NCBI GenBank assembly: GCA_030562195.1
Contig: JAUJPP010000005.1
Location: 6,940,826-7,004,825 of the forward strand
Source of the DNA: Nipponacmea schrenckii
Taxonomy: Eukaryota; Mollusca; Gastropoda; Lottiidae
Length of the DNA stretch: 64,000 nt
Direction: 5' to 3'
Both the position numbers and the translations under genes were made by a program. This document shows, piece by piece, positions 25,227 through 38,130 of this stretch; the stretch's first letter is position 1; every line of letters starts with the position of its first letter. A model generated the notes under the pieces. It ran no database searches and was not told the origin of the DNA. It saw only the letters and a program-made list of their open reading frames with translations.

Positions 25227-26032
25227 AAAAGGGCTTTTACCAGCTCCTTAATTTTTTCGGTTAAATGGGCCATTGTTAATTGAATAGAAATGACATGCTT
25301 TTAAATTTCTTACAGAAAAATGCGATCTGTGAAGGCTTGTATTATGGTGGACTGGGGAGCAGACGACTTAGTCGAATGTAGATGATTCGAACGGGAGTTA
25401 ACTTTAAAACTGATGGTTGACAAAAGTATCATCTTGGGGAAAAATCATTACAAAAGCTACTTAAATATTCTATAATTTCAAACCATTTTGTATTTTCATT
25501 AAAGTTTCCTCATTTTTGTTTTTAAAAATGTTCCAAAAAGAATCAAAGATCGAAAGGTTCTAATTCGAAAGGATAACTTCAATAAAATCTGAGGCTCCGT
25601 ACAAAAATATGGTGTCTTCTGTTAATATGATGGGCGTGAAAAATTAATTTATGATTTGTAAGAGTTTGTTATTTATTTCCTTCATTATGCTTTGTATTGT
25701 GATTTTATTTGAATGAATCTAGTGTTGATCTGAGACTGACAGTAAGAAGGTTGATTTGATTGCAGCAAACAATTATGTATAGATTTAATATTCTTTCGAA
25801 AAATAAAAAATTGACACAAAACGAAATATTTATTATTATCATTTTTATCTCTGTAAATATTGTAATATATTTAATATTATTGTAATTACGGCTGTGATAT
25901 TAATTAAGTAGTCCCCTCAATATTGTTAATGGTTTGATCTACTTATTCATTCATTCTTTCATTCATTCATTCAGGTTTTTCCCTTCATTCATTCATTCAG
26001 TATTGAGAGAGAGATCGAGCGAGTAATCCAAG
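25227..26032. other. Intergenic between the duplication and EXOC3; one possible terminal exon
   Basis: At 25315 a good acceptor (TTTCTTACAG) is followed by a 20-codon open stretch (KNAICEGLYYGGLGSRRL..) ending in TAG at about 25378-25380, with AATAAA at 25581-25586. It could be a last exon of a plus-strand transcript, but its partner exons are unknown. Nearer EXOC3, two acceptor-like CATTCATTCATTCAG ends (about 25974 and 26000) suggest that the start codon at 26033 follows a 5'UTR intron. Confidence 0.35.
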
Positions 26033-29000
26033 ATGAGTAACTATACAATAGATGTGAGTAATCCGGATGATGAACACGGCCCCGCACCAGCTCCGTTAGA
26101 TCTGGGACGTCTGGAATCTGAAGCTAGAGCAGCGGCAGCTAAACATGTCGCCAATCTACTACAGGTAAGTTCAGTGGGTTTCTTTTATTTAATTTTATTT
26201 TTTACTGTGTACGTTTGCTCTAAATCTTAAAGGATTTATTATTTATTATTTAATGGACTCTGATGGCATGTATTTGCACCATTCCAATTTTCACCACTGA
26301 CCTCTATGATTGATGATGTAAAGAACGTGTTGTAATTGTTTCCATAGAGACCAGAACAGCTAGAGAAATGTGATCAGTACAAGAGAAGAGTTGCTAGAAA
26401 GAAGGCCTCAGTGGAAGCCATGTTGAAAACGGCAGTTCAATCTCAACTAGATGGCGTGAGGACAGGTTTAAACCAGTTACAATCAGCTCTACAGGACGTC
26501 TACGAAATAAAACAAAGGTAACGTTAAGATATATCAACTTGTTTTAATATTGGTAGCCATGAGATATTTTTATTGCTTTATCGGCGTGGTACAAAATCAA
26601 AATGTCTTAAGATGGATGTAGTAAGCTTCTATTGATATGCTATATTTCTATTTTCTAGTTTAGAACAAATGGAGACGACCTATAAAGGTGTTCAACCGTT
26701 ACATAAGAAACTAAAAGATTTAAAATCAGAGAATAATAAATTCTGTCAGTTGGCGGCGGCACAAGAAAACATCAACCATATCTTTACGGTTCCTGAAAGT
26801 GTGAAGAGAACTCAGGATTTAATAAATGACGGAAAACTTCTACAGGCACATAAACAGTAAGTCCGATGATCTTGAATAGGTCATCTTCAATCATGATTCA
26901 AGTCCACCCACCTGTAATTGGTTATGGAAAGTCTGGGAAAGATCATTGCCAAGAGATTTGGTCTTGAGGATCAGCTGGTAGAAAGGATCCTTAACTGCAA
27001 CTCAAAGTTGTTATCCTTGTAAAGTATAGTTGTTTCTTTAGTGTTACAATGCACATTTTTATTTCAGTTTAACAGATCTAGAGATGTCAAGAGATGATTT
27101 GCTGTTAGAGCTTCATAAACAGCCTCAGAAAAGTCCTACTGATAACAACGTGAGCTACCAACCTCTTTTATTAAATCTTTGATATCAGTCGATCTCACAT
27201 AGTTGTATTCCCTAGATATATTATAACAGAATCTGAAACATGTTACTCAGAGTTTCACACTATACAATCTACAGACAGCTTGTGTCCATTTTGTCATGCC
27301 TTTTATTAATGATATATTTCTTATTTTATACAGACATTAAAGAATTATTTTACCGATGTGGAGAAACTATCCAATGATTTAGGGAAACAACTGTGGATTA
27401 TTCTGCAGCGTGTTTTATTGTCAGTCCGACGTGAACCAACTTTAATAGTTACTGCCCTTAGAATTATAGAAAGAGAGGAAAGGTAGGGTATAACTTAAGA
27501 AAGATCAATGTCAAGGAGCAACTGGTGGTAAGGATCCTCGTAAAATAGAAAAACACAGGAGGTGCAGCAATTGCTAGGGGACTTCTGATCAGACGGACTC
27601 CAAATCACACAGCTGCAATCTTATAATAATAATATTAGTTCAATCCTGAACCTTTTGTTTGCTGTTATTTTCAGACTAGATCAAGCCTGGATTAAGAAAG
27701 AGGCCTTGACAGGGTTCAGTCCACCAGGCCGACCTAAAAAATGGAGATTGCAAGGTTTTAAAATTCTCGAGCAAGCCATTGCTGCCAGGTAAGCAGTTGT
27801 AATAACAAACCTCGAAGTACTGTTTATAAAATTTGGCAGAATACGTTTAAAATTGTCTTTTTTCCGAACTTTTTTCAGCACCCTCGTCCACTTCAGATTG
27901 TACATTGATTTTTGTAAATCTGTTATTTATATTTCAGAATTGAAGGTTCCCAGCTAGAAGACCGACAGACAAATAATATGTGGCTAGTCCGCCATCTTGA
28001 ATTAACGCGACAACTTATGATTGATGATCTCAAGGTTGTCAAGGTAATAAATTTTAGCTCCTATTTGAACTGTCCAAAAACTGGAAATTGAACGATCATA
28101 GCTACCATTGTTTGTTTTTTTTTTTTTTGATTATTATCAGTATTTTGTAACTTTGTTTTTATTTACAGACGATGTTACCTCCCCTGTTTCCACCAGAATA
28201 CGATATAGTGAACCGATATCTTCAAATGTATCATACAGCACTCTCAGCTCACGTAAGTCTGGATTACCTTTAACCTAGGCTACAGGAGTCATCTTAAATA
28301 TTATTTGGTGTAATTAGGTGTTTAGTAATCTAGTAGTTTGTTTCTATTAATCTGTATTAGTTTGCTTTGATATTGAACTGGTATATAAATTAAATATTTG
28401 ATATTAAAAAAAAAACTGGTGATATAAATTTAAAATTTATTTGATATTGAACTGGTATATAAATTAAATATTTGATATTGAACTGGTATATAAATTAAAT
28501 ATTTGATATTGAACTGGTATATAAATTAAATATTTGATATTGAACTGGTATATAAATTAAATATATGATATTGAACTGGTATATAAATTAAATATTTGAT
28601 ATTGATTTCAGCTGATAGAATTGATAAATCAAGAACTAGAAGGAAATGAAATTGTATCGTTGTTACAGTGGGTCAACGCGTATGAGTAAGTATTTGATAT
28701 ATTGGTGTATGTCAGCTAGGAAAAGAAGTACAAGATCTCTGGTTGTCTAATTTCAGTAGGGATGCAGACTGAAATAGATCAGTTGTCTGAAGATATCCAC
28801 TTAACAAACAAAGTATTTTCCTACATTTCGACTATTTTTCATGTGTCGTGCATATAGGCAATATCTCCCTTATCTTTTCAGTTCTCCCGAATTATTACGT
28901 CACCCAGAATTAAACATTGATATAAAAGAAATGGAGTTGCCTCCCTTACTAGAAGGAAAGTACATCAAGCTCCTGGAGAAACAGTATTTAGAAAATATGA

Positions 29001-32000
29001 AGAAAAACGTAGGAGAGTGGACGAATAATAGTTTAAAAACAGATTTAAAGGTAGGGTGTATAGATTCTGTTTGTTTTCTTGATTGTGACTCAATATATCG
29101 ATAGATCTCTTATAGATCCATAAAACTAAAAAATTCCAACTGATGTACCTGGTATTTATTTATTGATAGGACTGGTATAAAGACTGTCCCCCAGAGAAAG
29201 ATAGTGAGGGTCATTACAACACCTCTCTTCCTTTTATACTCTTTCAAATGATGGAACAAAACGTAAGTTATATTGTCTTCTATAAATATAACAACTAACA
29301 CAAGGGGATATATTATGGAATAACACACTTCTTTAATAACAATGTATATAATGTGTTGATAATTTTGTTGTTATAATTGTGTTGTTATATTTGTTGTTAT
29401 ATTTGTGTTGTTATATTTGTGTTTTTATATTTGTGTTGTTATATTTCCAGCTTCAAGTGGCCCAGATTATCAATCAAGATCTAGTGAAGAAAGTACTGGA
29501 GTTATTTGTAGAGGAACTCAATACCTTTGCTAATGATTATACTAGTATGTATCTTTTATACCTTTTCTAATTGATAATAGGTACCTTGGCCAGTGCTTAT
29601 ATGGAACTGTCTAATCACAATATAAAAAATAATTTATGTTTGATAGTGTTTGAGATTTGAAACAAGTTGTGTAGTATATCAATAATAGTCGTGTTATATA
29701 TTGAAATATGATATTGTTGTATATTATAGATGTCATCACAATATACCGAGATAAACACCTCGCTACCAGAGGAGAACCTAAATTTTTTATAGATTATATG
29801 GTAAGTACTGCCTTCTACTATCAGTGTCCCTGATATACATATAATTATAATGAAACCTCTTTACAAGCTCGTTAAATATAACATGTACTATTTCAGATAG
29901 CTAATACCAACAACTGCTGTGTATTTGGAGATTATATGAAGGAATTAAGGAAACGATATTTACAAAATGAATATGATGAAGAGGAGGCAGAAGAGGGAAG
30001 TGATATTAGAAAAGACAGATTTCAACAACTTACTGAGACCTTCCTTAATCTCTCTAAGACTGGGTAGGTAGAGGCAGGGGTGGGGTTGTCTGGGAGTAGG
30101 GTGAGCCTACAGGGGAGGGCAGGTGTGGTCTGGGTGTAGGGTGAGGCTATGGAAGAGGGAGGGTCTCCTAAGACAGGGATAGACAAAGTGAAAGGTGGCT
30201 TTTTATAACCTATATTGGCCGAAGGTTCTTTAAAAAAATAGGCGTATAACGTTGGATTCTAACTTTATTTCAATTCATTTCATTTTATTTCAGAGCTTCT
30301 CTAATTTTAGAAGAATTTTTTCTTGATTTAAGAAACAGCAACTGTTTTAATGAACTTCTTACTAGAAACTGGTAAGTTTGAGTTAATGTACGACCCTGTA
30401 TTGTACAGGTTATTTAAATATACAAGATCCCTCAACAGTTAGATATTGGGTAGGTCAATGCAGCTGTCAAGGAGAAGCTTTCCAAAGCATGTGCACTTCT
30501 TGGTGTTGACCCCATTAGGTGCAGAAGAGTAGGATGTGGAATTCCATTCATTACATTTTTCTTTCTTATTAGAAGAATCAAGTACAGAAAATGATGTAAA
30601 ACTCCACCTGATGCTATTCTATTTGTTTATTACAGGATGAATAAAACTGACTCTATAGATACTGTTTGTGAAACCTGGGCAGATTATAATGGTGACTTTC
30701 AACATCTTCGACCAGCTGCCTTCGATATCCTGGTGGAAATAGGACAGACTAAAATATTAAAAGAATATCTTGGAGCTTTATTAGGAAAGTAAGTTTAGTT
30801 TCGTTACTTAATCACTAATAAACTTTCCAGCTGAAGTTTGGTATTGAGAAATACAACATAATGTAATATGTCCTGTATGGTTATTGTATATTAATAAAGT
30901 ATGGTTATTGTATATTAATAAAGTATGGTTATTGTATATTAATAAAGTATGGTTATTGTATATTAATAAAGTATGGTTATTGTATATTAATAAAGTATTT
31001 TTTGTATATTAATATTTTTTGTATATTAATAAAATAGGTTTTTTAATATATTGTATAGTATATTTTGTAGAAAATTGTCATTTAAAACGTACGATGAAAG
31101 GCGGAATTCAGCTGATAAAATAACACGTGAAGGTGAACAGTTAAAACAACTGTTTATGAAATACGCTCCTCGCTCGGTAAGTGTTAAATTCTGCTTATAG
31201 TTTGGAAAGTTAGTCTATATTTTGTCATTGTTGTCTGTTTGGACAGTGGGATGGCTCAGTCAAAGGGGTGTTGAATCGATGTTAAAGCCAGTTTAACTAA
31301 GGTACTGTAAAAGAATAATTATTATGTTTCTATATTACAGGATACCAAGATCTGGGATGTTTTATCTAGTATAGCTGAGATCTTAAAACTTAAAGACACC
31401 TCCATGTTGTCCCTGGAGGTCATGGTATGTTTACTTTCTCTGATCTTCTGTAGTAGGATGTAAAACTCCATTTATATCATTTCATTTATCTTATAGGGTA
31501 ATGTTCTATTGCCAACAGTTCAAACAAACTGTTCTTCACAATTACTGTATAATGCACACTGACTTCTATTCTCAAGTAAACTTGAAGTACTTTAGCGTTA
31601 AAAACGTGCGCATTATTCACGCAATTATACGGTATATGTATATATATTAGTTACTGTATAATTGCGATTACAGTGCGCACCTTTTTCACTTGGTTCAGTT
31701 ACCGCATGCCATAGACACCTTAAAACTGAGTTCTAACTACTGAAACCCCAGTTTAGATGTATATGAATGTTTTACAGGGTCTAGCCAAGAGTCACCCTGA
31801 TATACGAAGCGATCAGCTGATTAACATTCTGTTGTTACGCGGGGATATGAAGAATGCTGATGCCAAACAGGTATGTACTAGAGAGAAACCTAATAAATGT
31901 GATGTTTGTAGTATGAGTATTTATCCTGCTAGTTATCTACAGACTCAAATTTAAACTTATGCTAGAGAGAAACCTTATAAATGTGATGTTTGTAATAAGG

Positions 32001-32146
32001 CCAGTAATCTATACACGTTCATAGGTAACTTGATAACAGATGAAATCTTGATGTTTATATTACAGATGGCTGTTGACACTCTAAATGAGGAGGACTCTAT
32101 TAAACCTAGGAATAAGGGCATATTCTGGGACCTTTCAGGACTTTAA
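26033..32146 (+). CDS. EXOC3: Exocyst complex component 3 (Sec6)
   Basis: Subunit of the exocyst, which tethers secretory vesicles to the plasma membrane. Twenty coding exons fit in phase: 26033-26164, 26348-26517, 26659-26856, 27068-27149, 27334-27482, 27675-27788, 27938-28043, 28169-28252, 28612-28685, 28882-29050, 29170-29262, 29451-29544, 29730-29800, 29897-30063, 30294-30371, 30636-30788, 31071-31176, 31341-31424, 31778-31870, 32066-32146 (TAA). They total 765 residues, close to the vertebrate length of about 745-756. Family landmarks seen include [87 protein letters not shown] and [13 protein letters not shown]. The N-terminus before RPEQ is longer and more acidic than in vertebrates. 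No break seen, so it is likely functional. Confidence 0.96.
28370..28605. repeat. 31-bp minisatellite in EXOC3 intron 8
   Basis: About seven copies of GATATTGAACTGGTATATAA plus ATTAAATATTT, period 31. The array runs to within a few bases of the acceptor at 28611, so the polypyrimidine tract of exon 9 is formed by the last repeat edge (TTGATTTCAG). Confidence 0.9.
30880..31040. repeat. 24-bp minisatellite in EXOC3 intron 16
   Basis: Six or seven copies of GTATGGTTATTGTATATTAA plus TAAA, the last ones truncated. Each unit carries an AATAAA hexamer, giving a run of potential polyadenylation signals inside the intron. Confidence 0.9.
31876..32030 (+). pseudogene. Remnant of C2H2 zinc-finger sequence in EXOC3 intron 19
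   Basis: Two adjacent stretches read [15 protein letters not shown] and [19 protein letters not shown]. They match the linker and first half of tandem C2H2 fingers ([11 protein letters not shown]). The His pairs are missing and a stop (TAA at about 31952) separates the copies, so this is a decayed fragment, probably from an insertion of a zinc-finger gene or element. Confidence 0.55.
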
Positions 32147-32613
32147 ACATTAATCCTTGTGCTATGTTAATACCGTAATTCTATATTTGGGATAAACCAA
32201 TTGATGTGGTCGTGGTAGTAACGTGGGTGCCGCACGCCACTAACTACTGCCAGTTTAATGGACCAGACGATAGGATGTGTTTTATCAAAATAGCAGATAA
32301 ACTAAGAACTAATTATGTTATTCTGTGTATTTGACGTAAATATTTATATAAAGATTCACATATAGTAATAATGCCGTTAAAATGCTTCAAATCAGTGGGC
32401 GTATGTTACTTATGTTCATCGATTATCAGTTTGATTGGGTTGCCATATCAGTTTGATTGGGTGGCCGTGTCGTAAATTTTAAGCGATACAATAACACTGT
32501 AACTTGAAATAATAATTATAACACGTTTCATAATATTCGACCTTGACCTCATGTATATAGCACACGTTAAATGGACGTTACATTGAGATAATCGGCCTTG
32601 TAAATATTAAATG
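32147..32613. other. Tail-to-tail spacer between EXOC3 and the minus-strand ORF
   Basis: Non-coding 3' flank of both convergent genes. A short direct repeat (TATCAGTTTGATTGGGTTGC and TATCAGTTTGATTGGGTGGC) occurs at about 32423-32465. No clear AATAAA for EXOC3 was found here. Confidence 0.4.
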
Positions 32614-33468
32614 CTACCATTGGTTCTTGTAGAATGAACTCGTGGTCTTTAAACCCAACGGTGGGGTTTTATTACTCGACTTCTCGCTTATTGACCTGCG
32701 AGGAGTGAATTCCTTTTCCAGCCTAATCCTCGTGTCCAGTCGTTTTTTAAGTTCTGTATTATGTTTGGGTTTGCTGAGAAAATCAAACACAGTCTGCTCG
32801 CGGAGAATTCCTTTAGAATCCAAATACAACTTTCTGGATGCACTTTTTAGTCTTGGGTTGGAATCGAAAGGATCGTCAAAACTTTCCTTGCTACCAATCC
32901 GCATCGACCGTCGTTGAGGAATGACCACCTTTTGATCGGCAACTCCGTTAGGCGTTTTGAATTTTTCGCTCGTGTCAGATTTCTGTGACACTTCCGGTGA
33001 CACATGTCCGTTTCTCTGCCCAGCGGCAACCCTTGGTGATGAAGATTGCCCATATTGTGGGAAAGGATCTCTAGGTGAAAGTGGGGATTTTCGATCCACA
33101 GGGGATTGACTGCTGACCAGGTTAGAAAGTGTCTGGTTTTGAATGGTTACTTCTGGTTTAGCAGTCAAACTTAGCTCTGGAATCCAGTTCGTCGTGTCCG
33201 GTTTTATTCCACGTTGTCTCTGCCCTTGGGCATTCAATCCCGGCAAACGTGTTTTCTGTGCGGATTGTTTCTGTTTGAACATCATGGCCTCTTTGTCGAT
33301 TGTCCTGCTGACGACATTTTTGGCGCGCTCGTGAACCTTTAACGAACGTATGTGTTTATTGTCCATGCGTACGTTATCCCGCAGAACGTTATCATCATAC
33401 TCCGCACGTGTCACCTTCGAGCGTCCACCAGCACTGGTTTGGGCCAATCGGCCTCCTCCTTTACTCAT
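32614..33468 (-). CDS. Uninterrupted 284-residue hypothetical protein
   Basis: ATG at 33468, stop TAG at 32616-32614, no intron. The product is basic and largely disordered by composition. The N-terminal third has a charged, probably helical segment (YDDNVLRDNVRMDNKHIRSL then HERAKNVVSRTIDKEAM). The middle is rich in Ser, Pro and Gln, and the C-terminal part has RKLYLDSKGILREQ and VFDFLSKPKHN. No domain recognised. Length, balanced codon use and an antisense strand with only short ORFs argue that it is real. It may be a single-exon gene or the last exon of a longer one. A 62-codon minus ORF upstream (33799-33611) could be a leader or 5'UTR segment. Confidence 0.75.
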   Translation of the reverse strand: MSKGGGRLAQTSAGGRSKVTRAEYDDNVLRDNVRMDNKHIRSLKVHERAKNVVSRTIDKEAMMFKQKQSAQKTRLPGLNAQGQRQRGIKPDTTNWIPELSLTAKPEVTIQNQTLSNLVSSQSPVDRKSPLSPRDPFPQYGQSSSPRVAAGQRNGHVSPEVSQKSDTSEKFKTPNGVADQKVVIPQRRSMRIGSKESFDDPFDSNPRLKSASRKLYLDSKGILREQTVFDFLSKPKHNTELKKRLDTRIRLEKEFTPRRSISEKSSNKTPPLGLKTTSSFYKNQW

Positions 33469-36407
33469 TTCGAATAAGTATTAGAATTAAATCCACACCT
33501 TAATTCACGTCCAAGCGTCTCGGCGTCTTGTCCCTAGGCAGATGTCTTGACCACAGAAAGATTAACGTCTAAACATGTCCCTAAAACATTCTTCCTTTAA
33601 GTTCCTTACCCTAACGAAGAAGTCCGAAACTGGATTCGAATGTCATTTCGACTGTGTACAGTCCAGATATATGACGCAAGTTATTAGAGATATGTGAGTA
33701 GTCTCCGATATTCATAAGTAGGTTATATTTATTCTTCAAGGTTTGGTCACTGGTCGTCGAGTTCTCTCCATAAATCTCGAACCGTTCAAACTTTATCATT
33801 GGTATACCTCACTCTTGTTAGCCTGAAAAACACGATTTAAAAAAATCAAAGATGAAATAAGTAGCAACGAGTCTGAGAGGTAGAGAGGGCTCTGTCACCT
33901 GTGTGTGCTATAGGGATTAAAAGGGGTGGGGTAAGGCGTACAATACCATATATACAGTTTCCCTGCTTAACAACGGTTGAGTTTATGAAGTAGCCTATTA
34001 TCAAGAATGATTTTTAAATACCGGAATAGCGTTACAATGAAGATAAAATAAAACAGTTGAGAGGTTTTTAAATCTTTTAATCTTATTCGTCTGATAAACT
34101 TTATTTGAAATTGACAAGTTGCCCAGAAATCAAGTATATTATAATGTCCCTTGCGTTTATCACCATCCTGGGGGACAAGTGGTTGTTGGGTACATTAACC
34201 GGACGTGTCTGACTTTATCGACATAATAGACTGTCTGGTAGTGTTTTAATAAACTCCCTAACGGTTCAGTTTTCTATAGATATAAGCGTTATAACAGATT
34301 AGTTTTTGTCTCGAAGAAAATATGTTCGTTATAAATGTAGAATGTAACATTCACGTAACCTCGTGTAATAGAGAACAATTGACGTTGACTGGTGAAGTTT
34401 GAAAATAACATAAAAATATTTACGAGCTATAAAATACGTTAGAATTAAGTTTATGGGAGGTTTTTAACACTATTGAAGGTCCTCGATTGTCTCATCGAAA
34501 CACTATAAAATATAATGAAAGAGAAAATATATAGCTTGTAGGGGGGCAAGGCAATCTAATACTCGGATTTGTTCTTAACGTGATGATCATTTGAACTCAT
34601 TTATGGTACCAACTTACCGTTGAATAAGTTGCCGCGAATCCCAACTGGTTCCTTGTTGAAGTGAATTGGACTTTCTACCGACCGCACTACAGAATCGCTG
34701 TTTGATAAAGCGCTGACAGTGTAGAATTGCTCTTACCTATAGACGTATTCAATCCGGATTTCATTTGCCTATTAGGTGCTGAAGAGTAGGACGTAAAACT
34801 CCATTAATTTCATTTGATTTTAACATATAACACCTACTCTTTTCTACTTTATTTAATTAGTAAGATTTACCATAATGCTGGTAGTGAATTAAGAATATAT
34901 CCTACCTTGATAAGAACTCAAAGGCATCTATCTACTGGCTACCGACAGAGCTATACTATTACTGATATTGAAGTGTTGAAGTGTATTAAACTGTAGCGTG
35001 TATATATGAGATATGTCCACAGCCCCGTTACAGTATACCAGCGTTAAATAGAGACTGTTTATGAATATTTCATGTTTTATTATCAACTTTTCAAACCTTT
35101 TATCAGATTATCAACTTTATATCTTGACAGTATATCAGTTAAATGTTGGTTTTCTTTTAAATATTAATCCCCATGTTTTACTATTAAAGTTGCGGTGTAC
35201 CTCCATTCCTCGACATATATCACACCTTGTATTAATAGATAACACAAAGACGGTAAAATAAGGTAAAAATAATGAATAACGGGAGAAAAACACGAATCAG
35301 GTGTTGTCGATATGTGATCGAATTTGTCCTGTATTGTTATAGTTTCAATAGAACGTGATAATAAGTTGTTATATTGGCCCAGGTACAGTAGATTTTTATT
35401 ATAGTCATATCATATACTCCGTTCAACTATCGATATCTCACTTAGTTGGTCTTTTTACCAAAAACAAATTTATTGCTTTGATCCTCAACTATATTGACTC
35501 AACTATATGTGTAAGAAGGCATCATTTGGTTCATGATAAACGTGTAATTTAGACTTTGAGAACATATTTAGGATCCATTTTTCCTAACCTATGCCAGTTC
35601 AGTTCTTCTCAATGCTGTCAGTCCATTTGGGCCACGAAATCGCCAAGAATAAACAATTTTATTCTTCACCAATTCACTGATTTGTTGTTATTCACTCGGC
35701 CTATTATTGCGCAGAAGAAACAAAAATTGAAAAGAATATTTCGGGAAAAGAAATGGGTTAGCCTACTCGTTGGCCCGATTTGTTAAAGAATTTGTTTGCC
35801 TGTTTTTACATTCAAGAATGTTCTGGACTATTTACGTTATACACGTATTATAGTCTGTTTTGAAATATAAATGTTTAGTGAATTGATAATCCCTTAATCC
35901 TAATTCGTTTTTAATCGATTCTTGGTGAAAAATATCGGAATAAATGTATTTAATGACGTGTGGTATATAAAACGAAATGATTGGTTTTATAATACTGTAT
36001 ATTGAATGGGAGCTGTTTAGATATAGTAATATTCAATAGGCCCCTGATAAGGGGGTTGCCTTGATATGAGCATCGGGGATATAGGAATACTTAAAGGTTA
36101 TTTTTGCATCATTGATGCACAGGTCCGTGGCTACAGTGGGCAACTAAGACCACACCCCTTCCGGATATATTACCTGCCCCTCCCACATCAGTTAAGTTCC
36201 TAGGCGTAGGTTAGCTGAAATAAGATAAACTTGATAAGATCTTGGGCAAACACTTAATGTACATGTTTGTGTTCCATTCACACATTAATTAGCAATTAAA
36301 TGTCAGAGATTAATTAAAGATCTAATCAATATTTTAAGTTTTAATTAGCTGGTCTCAAGATATTAGTCTAGATAGTTAAGCTAAGATTAAGGCGTGCTCT
36401 TATCACT
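33469..36407. other. Intergenic, no gene seen
   Basis: AT-rich. A minus ORF at 33611-33799 could belong to the 5' region of the neighbouring gene. A copy of a dispersed repeat (GAAGAGTAGGACGTAAAACT) lies at about 34771-34824. Several 60-76 codon ORFs between 34814 and 35786 show no recognisable content. Confidence 0.4.
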
Positions 36408-36757
36408 GCTTAAGTCGGTTCTTGTCTTGTAGCATGGCGTTTTAAGTCGGTTCTTGTCTTGTAGCAGGCGTTATGTCGGTTCTTGTCTTGTAGCATGGCG
36501 TTTTAAGTCGGTTCTTGTCTTGTAGCATGGCGTTAAGTCGGTTCTTGTCTTGTAGCATGGCGTTTTAAGTCGGTTCTTGTCTTGTAGCATGGCGTTTTAA
36601 GTCGGTTCTTGTCTTGTAGCATGGCGTTAAGTCGGTTCTTGTCTTGTAGCATGGCGTTATGCTCAACCAAGGTATCTTGTCTTGTAGCATGGCGTTTGAA
36701 GTCGCTTCCTGTCTTGTAGCATGGCGTTTGAAGTCACTTCCTGTCTTGTAGTATTTC
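36408..36757. repeat. Minisatellite of 28-32 bp units (about 11 copies)
   Basis: Unit AAGTCGGTTCTTGTCTTGTA plus GCATGGCGTTTT; the length varies because the T-run and a GCGTT block vary. Frame accidents give a false minus ORF at 36565-36768. Confidence 0.9.
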
Positions 36758-37959
36758 CATAAATCCAACCATGTATCAATTTAATGATAAGAGCGATCAT
36801 ACCCGGTGGTGAATTATATTGACATTACAAGAGATTATACATCGACATCTGTTTCTTATTTTATACCGATAATATCACGCTGTAAGAGAGGGGGGGGGGG
36901 TCTGTTTCGGTATAGAAGCCTCATCAGGACGGGATAGGTTAAAAATAGTACATGTAGTTCCTTTCCAATTGCGTTTTAACATGTAACGATACTGTGAATG
37001 GCTTATGCACTTTGTGGCTGAGTTTGTAAACTCTGTACCTGTTTAAGTAGTGTCCACTATCTTTATATTTCAGAGAGTCCTCATACATAATTAACTTGAA
37101 AAACTGGCGTGATCTTACCTTGAGAAAGGAGTCCTGGTCGTCTCAATATGTTAAATGTTGTAACTCCGTTCTGTAACATTGCATTTTAGACATTATCTAA
37201 ATTTCAAGACTAGAATACAGTGATATTCAAAGCTTGTTACCAAAGATAGAGTCCGAAACTAGCTCAGTTTTTATTCCATTCGTTAGGGATATTGACGTTT
37301 CTATTGAATAGGGTGTCATCAGAAACAAAGTTCGAGTCAGTAGGTTTCGGACCAATAACACTTGATCTCTGTATTGATTGATTCAACTCATTGTCCGTTT
37401 GTCATTCAACTTTTTATTTATGGTTCTGTTTATCGTGAATGAAAGAGTTAAAGGTATTGACTGTTGAAAGGGTGGGTGGTGCCTCGAAAGGGGTGACCCC
37501 GAGTCAAATTTGGTGTATCTTGGCCGCCCAGACTTTTAATGTGCAGTTGACACCAGACAACCCTTCAACATAATTCTGAATTATCGGGGAATATCAAGGG
37601 AGCCAACAATTATAATGAATTATTCCTTTATTGGCTAATTACTGTTTGTTTAATGACAAAGTGCTTTGTTGAACGCCTTTTCTACTGATTTTAATTAATA
37701 TTAGCTACCTCAGCCCGACTACCGGTAATCTTATTCTACCAGCTCCTTGAAGTGGTATAAGGCCGATGAGGGAACCTATCTTTAAAGATGTTTGAACTAT
37801 GTTGATTCTGTGATATAGTCCTGACAGAATGATAAAACGTCAAGACGTATAGAGTGTTTACATTGGAGTTCATGACCCTTATCTTGTCAATATTGCCTTA
37901 TTCTGGCCTCCTCTCAACCTTGGATTGGAGGGTTCTTTTAGGGCCTAAAATTCTGACAA
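36758..37959. other. Intergenic, no gene seen
   Basis: Contains a G-run at about 36890-36900 and two minus-strand CTGATGA...GAAAC motifs (36927-36904 and 37322-37297). About 37585-37610 has a TATCAAGGGAGCCA motif that is also found near 47830, a trace of a shared interspersed repeat. No exons recognised. Confidence 0.4.
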
Positions 37960-38130
37960 TTTACTGGTGTGTAGTATATACCGCTATGTACTATATACAA
38001 CTGTGTATGTGTACTATAAACTGCTATGTACAACTGTGTAGTTTACTATATACTGTATGTACTATATACTGCTATGTACTATATACAACTTTGTACATGT
38101 ACTATATACTGCTATATACTGGTGTGCAGT
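37960..38130. repeat. Degenerate patch related to the 17-bp array
   Basis: Irregular copies of GTACTATATACTGCTATGTA and, at both ends, TACTGGTGTGTAGTATATA and TATACTGGTGTGCAGTA. These contain the reverse complement of the 17-bp unit of the 1062-5011 array. The spacing is irregular. Confidence 0.55.
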
